7,593 nt of DNA, taken from Methylacidiphilum sp. (lineage in GTDB: Bacteria > Verrucomicrobiota > Verrucomicrobiia > CAIQCK01). Positions 5,547-7,593 of the stretch are shown here, piece after piece. The stretch is from the NCBI GenBank assembly GCA_020718125.1, contig DYDC01000127.1:1-7593 (forward strand), in the 5' to 3' direction. Position numbers and translations under genes: made by a program. The notes under the pieces were generated by a model that ran no database searches, was not told where the DNA came from, and saw only the letters and a list, made by a program, of their open reading frames with translations. Position 1 is the stretch's first letter. Each line of letters begins with the position of its first letter.

Positions 5547-6243
5547 TTAGATTTCCGTCCACTGTCCCCAAACCGGCACGGGATAACGGCCTTGCTCGTC
5601 GGCTTTGATGGGCGGCTCGCTGTTGGCCGTCGCGGATGCGCTTGATAAGCTCCTGGCGGTTGCGCGAGTGCCGGCACATCAGGCCCGCGGCGATCTTGAG
5701 GTTCTTCTTCTCGGCGGCACCGCCCGCGGCGATGACGCGCCGGCATCCCGGCGGACCGGCGGCGAAGGATTTCTCCATGAACACATTCACGCACTTCTCG
5801 ACGGCGTATTCGAGCTGCGCGGGGCGCAAGCCGGCGTAGCCGGTCAGCATCGCGATGTCGTCCGAGCCGGGCCGCAGGCAGTCAATGGCCTTCTTGCAGG
5901 CGTCGAAGCCGGGGAACTGCCGGTCCTCGGGCGCGTCCATGCGGTCGGTGAATTTGTCTTTGAGGGCCTTGTAAGATCGTTGCAGCCGGTTGTCGAACAG
6001 ATCGGCCATTGCCGTCAGCTTCACCGGCAGGCTGGTGATGCTCATCGCGTCGGTCACCGCGCCGCTGCCGCGCCCGCCGCGGCCGATGAGGGCGAGGCGG
6101 ACGGTGTTGTCCTCGGCGGCGTGGACGCGTGGCGGCGCCACGCCAGCCAGCGCCGACGCAGCAGCAGCCTGGCCGGTCATCTTGATGAAGTCGCGGCGGG
6201 TGGGATGAGATGCTGATTGAGTGGATGCTGGTTTGGTTTTCAT
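5547..6243 (-). pseudogene. Tat-signal Gfo/Idh/MocA oxidoreductase with internal deletion and frameshift
   Basis: The 5' part encodes a twin-arginine signal, TRRDFIKMTGQAAAASALAG (15-34), cleavable near VHAAED. A Rossmann start follows, RLALIGRGGRGSG (49-61), then MEKSF (156-160, the EKP-motif position) and AAGLMCRHSRNRQELIKRIR (185-204). Family similarity stops at about G206 (5626). In that reading frame only about 29 unrelated codons remain before a TAA at 5538-5536. In another minus frame, starting near 5624 and ending at TAA 5549-5547, the sequence reads SEPPIKADEQGRYPVPVWG, which looks like the C-terminal tail of the same family. The simplest reading is that roughly 230 central residues were deleted and the ends joined out of frame. 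Intact relatives run about 430 residues. A periplasmic remnant could still be made, but the whole substrate-binding domain is missing. An assembly error is the alternative. Confidence 0.75.
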
Positions 6244-6299
6244 GGTTGTCCAAGTCCAGTAGCCTTAGCGAGACGCAGCGCGCGCGACAAGCAGCCCCA

Positions 6300-6328
6300 T
6301 TTATAGAAACGCGCTTTTCTTTTACAGA
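6300..6328 (-). promoter_or_regulatory. Candidate promoter with embedded palindromic operator upstream of the oxidoreductase pair
   Basis: On the minus strand TATAAA (6305-6300) is a good -10. At 17 bases upstream the -35 position is only TCTGTA (6328-6323), as expected of a regulated promoter. Between them lies AGAAAAGCGCGTTTCT (6320-6305), a 16-base palindrome with one mismatched pair, well placed for a repressor. The XylR-like regulator gene ends just upstream at 6350 and is an obvious candidate, although its AraC-type HTH would more usually bind direct repeats. Elsewhere the 106-base gap (6244-6349) holds a GCGCGCGC run and no gene. Confidence 0.35.
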
Positions 6329-6349
6329 ATCTTCCGACGAAGCGGACGG

Positions 6350-7537
6350 TCATCCTTTGGGTGTGAATCGGGACGAGGCCTGCCGGCGATAGGCGGCGGG
6401 CGGGTTGCCGAACCGGCCGGCAAAGAGCGTGGTCATGTGCTGCACGGATTGAAAACCGCACTGGGCAGCAATCTGCTTTAGCGTCAGGTCGCTCTCCCGG
6501 ACCAGGCATTCCGCGCGCTGAAGCTGCACGCGACGAATCTCCGCGAATAGTGTCCGGCCCATCGCCCGTTTGAATCGCAACTCCAACGTGGACCGCGAAA
6601 GCTTCAGCGCGTCGCACACATCCTGGGTGGTGATGCCGCCGGTGGCGTTACCGCGTATCAGGGCGACGGCCCGGGCGACTTCGCCATCGTCCACCGCCAG
6701 CACGTCCGTGGACTGGCGCGTCACGACCCCTTCTGGATCTACGACAAACTTGTGCCTGGGCGGCCGCCTTCCGGACATCAACCGGTCAAGCAAGGCCGCA
6801 GCCTCGTGACCCACGCGCCGCGCGCCCGACTCGACGCTGCTCAACGAGGGGTGGCTCAGTTGGCAAAGCATCTCGTCGTTGTCCACGCCGATCACCGCGA
6901 CTTCATCGGGAACATGGACGTCCGCCAAGCGGCAGACTTCCAGAACCTGTCGCGCACGCTTGTCGTCGGCCGCCATGAGTCCCACCGGCTTGGGCAGCGA
7001 GGTCAGCCACCTGGCCAGCGACGCGCGGAAACCCTCCCAATCCCGCGTGCTGCGGTGTCTGCCTGCGTAGGTGCCGCACGCAAAGCCCGACTCGCCAACG
7101 CGCGCGGCGAATTCCCGGCCACGCTCCTGCGACCAGCCGTTGACGATACTTCCGGGGTAACCGCAAAAGGCGAAGTTGTGAAAGCCGCGATCCAGCAGGT
7201 GCTCGGCCGCCAACCGGGCGATGGCGCGGTTGTTGGCGAAAATGTAGGGAATGCGCGAGGCCGGATCATGCCAGCCGAAACCGCCGCCGAAGCCGACCGA
7301 GGGGATCCGCGAGGCGGTCACCTGCGCCGCGATCCGTGGATCATCGAAGTCCGCGATGATGCCGTCGCCGTGCCAGCTTCTCAAATCGGGCAGCCGTTGC
7401 TCCCGGAGCGCGCTCTCTTCGATATACACGCTCCAGGTGTCCACCTTGCGCGCATACGCGGCGACGCCGGCCATGACCTTCACGTCATAGAGCTGCCGGG
7501 CATCGTAAATCAGGGCAACATGTCGCACTCGTCTCAT
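6350..7537 (-). CDS. XylR-like transcriptional regulator (LacI-type sensor domain fused to AraC-type HTH)
   Basis: The 395-residue product has the architecture and almost the length of E. coli XylR (about 392). Residues 1-275 form a periplasmic-binding-protein/LacI-like sensor: VRHVALIYDARQLYDVKVMA at the start, IPSVGFGG (78-85), and GLMAADDKRARQVLEVC (186-202) followed by PDEVAVIGVDNDEMLCQLSH (210-229), a segment typical of this fold. Residues 285-385 are an AraC domain with two HTHs: TTQDVCDALKLSRSTLELRF (303-322) and LTLKQIAAQCGFQSVQHMTT (351-370), then the PPAAYRR ending. It presumably senses a sugar or sugar derivative and controls the downstream cluster on the same strand. The ATG at 7537 is chosen because AGAGG (7548-7544) lies 6 bases before it. 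Upstream in-frame starts at 7561 (ATG) and 7588 (TTG) fall within the putative promoter. Confidence 0.93.
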   Translation of the reverse strand: MRRVRHVALIYDARQLYDVKVMAGVAAYARKVDTWSVYIEESALREQRLPDLRSWHGDGIIADFDDPRIAAQVTASRIPSVGFGGGFGWHDPASRIPYIFANNRAIARLAAEHLLDRGFHNFAFCGYPGSIVNGWSQERGREFAARVGESGFACGTYAGRHRSTRDWEGFRASLARWLTSLPKPVGLMAADDKRARQVLEVCRLADVHVPDEVAVIGVDNDEMLCQLSHPSLSSVESGARRVGHEAAALLDRLMSGRRPPRHKFVVDPEGVVTRQSTDVLAVDDGEVARAVALIRGNATGGITTQDVCDALKLSRSTLELRFKRAMGRTLFAEIRRVQLQRAECLVRESDLTLKQIAAQCGFQSVQHMTTLFAGRFGNPPAAYRRQASSRFTPKG

Positions 7538-7559
7538 TGCCGACCTCTGTCGTGGCACC

Positions 7560-7588
7560 ATGCTTGTGGAGCAGCATCTTCCTGTCAA
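7560..7588 (-). promoter_or_regulatory. Candidate sigma-70 promoter of the XylR-like gene
   Basis: On the minus strand a perfect -35 hexamer TTGACA (7588-7583) is followed after 17 bases by AAGCAT (7565-7560), which matches three of six -10 positions (A2, A5, T6). The predicted start would lie about 15 bases upstream of the chosen ATG at 7537 and leave the AGAGG Shine-Dalgarno in the leader. The -35 is convincing and the -10 weak. Confidence 0.45.
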
Positions 7589-7593
7589 GAACC

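Noticed and set aside
5507..5794. N-terminal extension of the intact Gfo/Idh/MocA gene by about 96 codons
   Set aside because: AGGAG 7 bases before ATG 5506 and the Rossmann motif beginning at residue 6 fix the start; the extension is the out-of-frame remains of the upstream pseudogene.
5605..6216. 203-codon plus-strand open frame opposite the truncated oxidoreductase
   Set aside because: The opposite strand has a Tat signal and Gfo/Idh/MocA motifs; the plus product matches nothing I recognise and has shadow-like composition.

Overview
The window is a compact, high-GC, single-strand gene cluster. All eight intact or partial genes and one pseudogene lie on the minus strand, so transcription runs from position 7593 towards 1. 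The gene content points to Verrucomicrobiota, with Planctomycetota as second choice. The indicators are paired Gfo/Idh/MocA oxidoreductases (one with a Tat signal), a XylR-like regulator fusing a sugar-binding domain to an AraC-type HTH, a GxxExxY protein, and a GGCAAAATCATG repeat of a kind I associate with verrucomicrobial genomes. This is recognition from the sequence alone, not a database result.

Layout in transcription order: a XylR/AraC-type regulator (7537-6350) with a TTGACA promoter just upstream; a 106-base gap holding a candidate promoter with a 16-base palindrome between its -35 and -10; a Tat-signal Gfo/Idh/MocA gene (6243-5547) that appears to have lost its middle by internal deletion; an intact Gfo/Idh/MocA dehydrogenase (5506-4508); a two-gene toxin-antitoxin-like module (4455-3743); a small VOC/glyoxalase-fold protein (3737-3393); a creatinase/M24-fold hydrolase with eroded metal ligands (3380-2214); a GxxExxY PD-(D/E)XK-like protein (2130-1321) bracketed by GGCAAAATCATG repeats; and an M20 metallopeptidase/deacylase (1324 to beyond position 1).

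Reading of the whole: regulator, dehydrogenases, VOC protein, M24 enzyme and M20 enzyme look like a catabolic operon for an unknown, probably sugar- or amide-containing substrate. Two guest modules sit inside it: the toxin-antitoxin pair and the repeat-flanked GxxExxY cassette. Both look lower in GC than their hosts. Both end in a Shine-Dalgarno-like AAGGA followed at once by the next metabolic gene's start, so each seems to keep the downstream host gene translated. In the GxxExxY case the repeat has been captured as part of the M20 protein's N-terminus.

The most interesting structure is the repeat-flanked GxxExxY cassette (1274-2206). It fits almost exactly between the M24 stop codon and the first conserved M20 residues, and its right end is a 59-base double inverted repeat. 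No tRNA, rRNA, CRISPR array or transposase was seen. No gene-free stretch exceeds about 110 bases.
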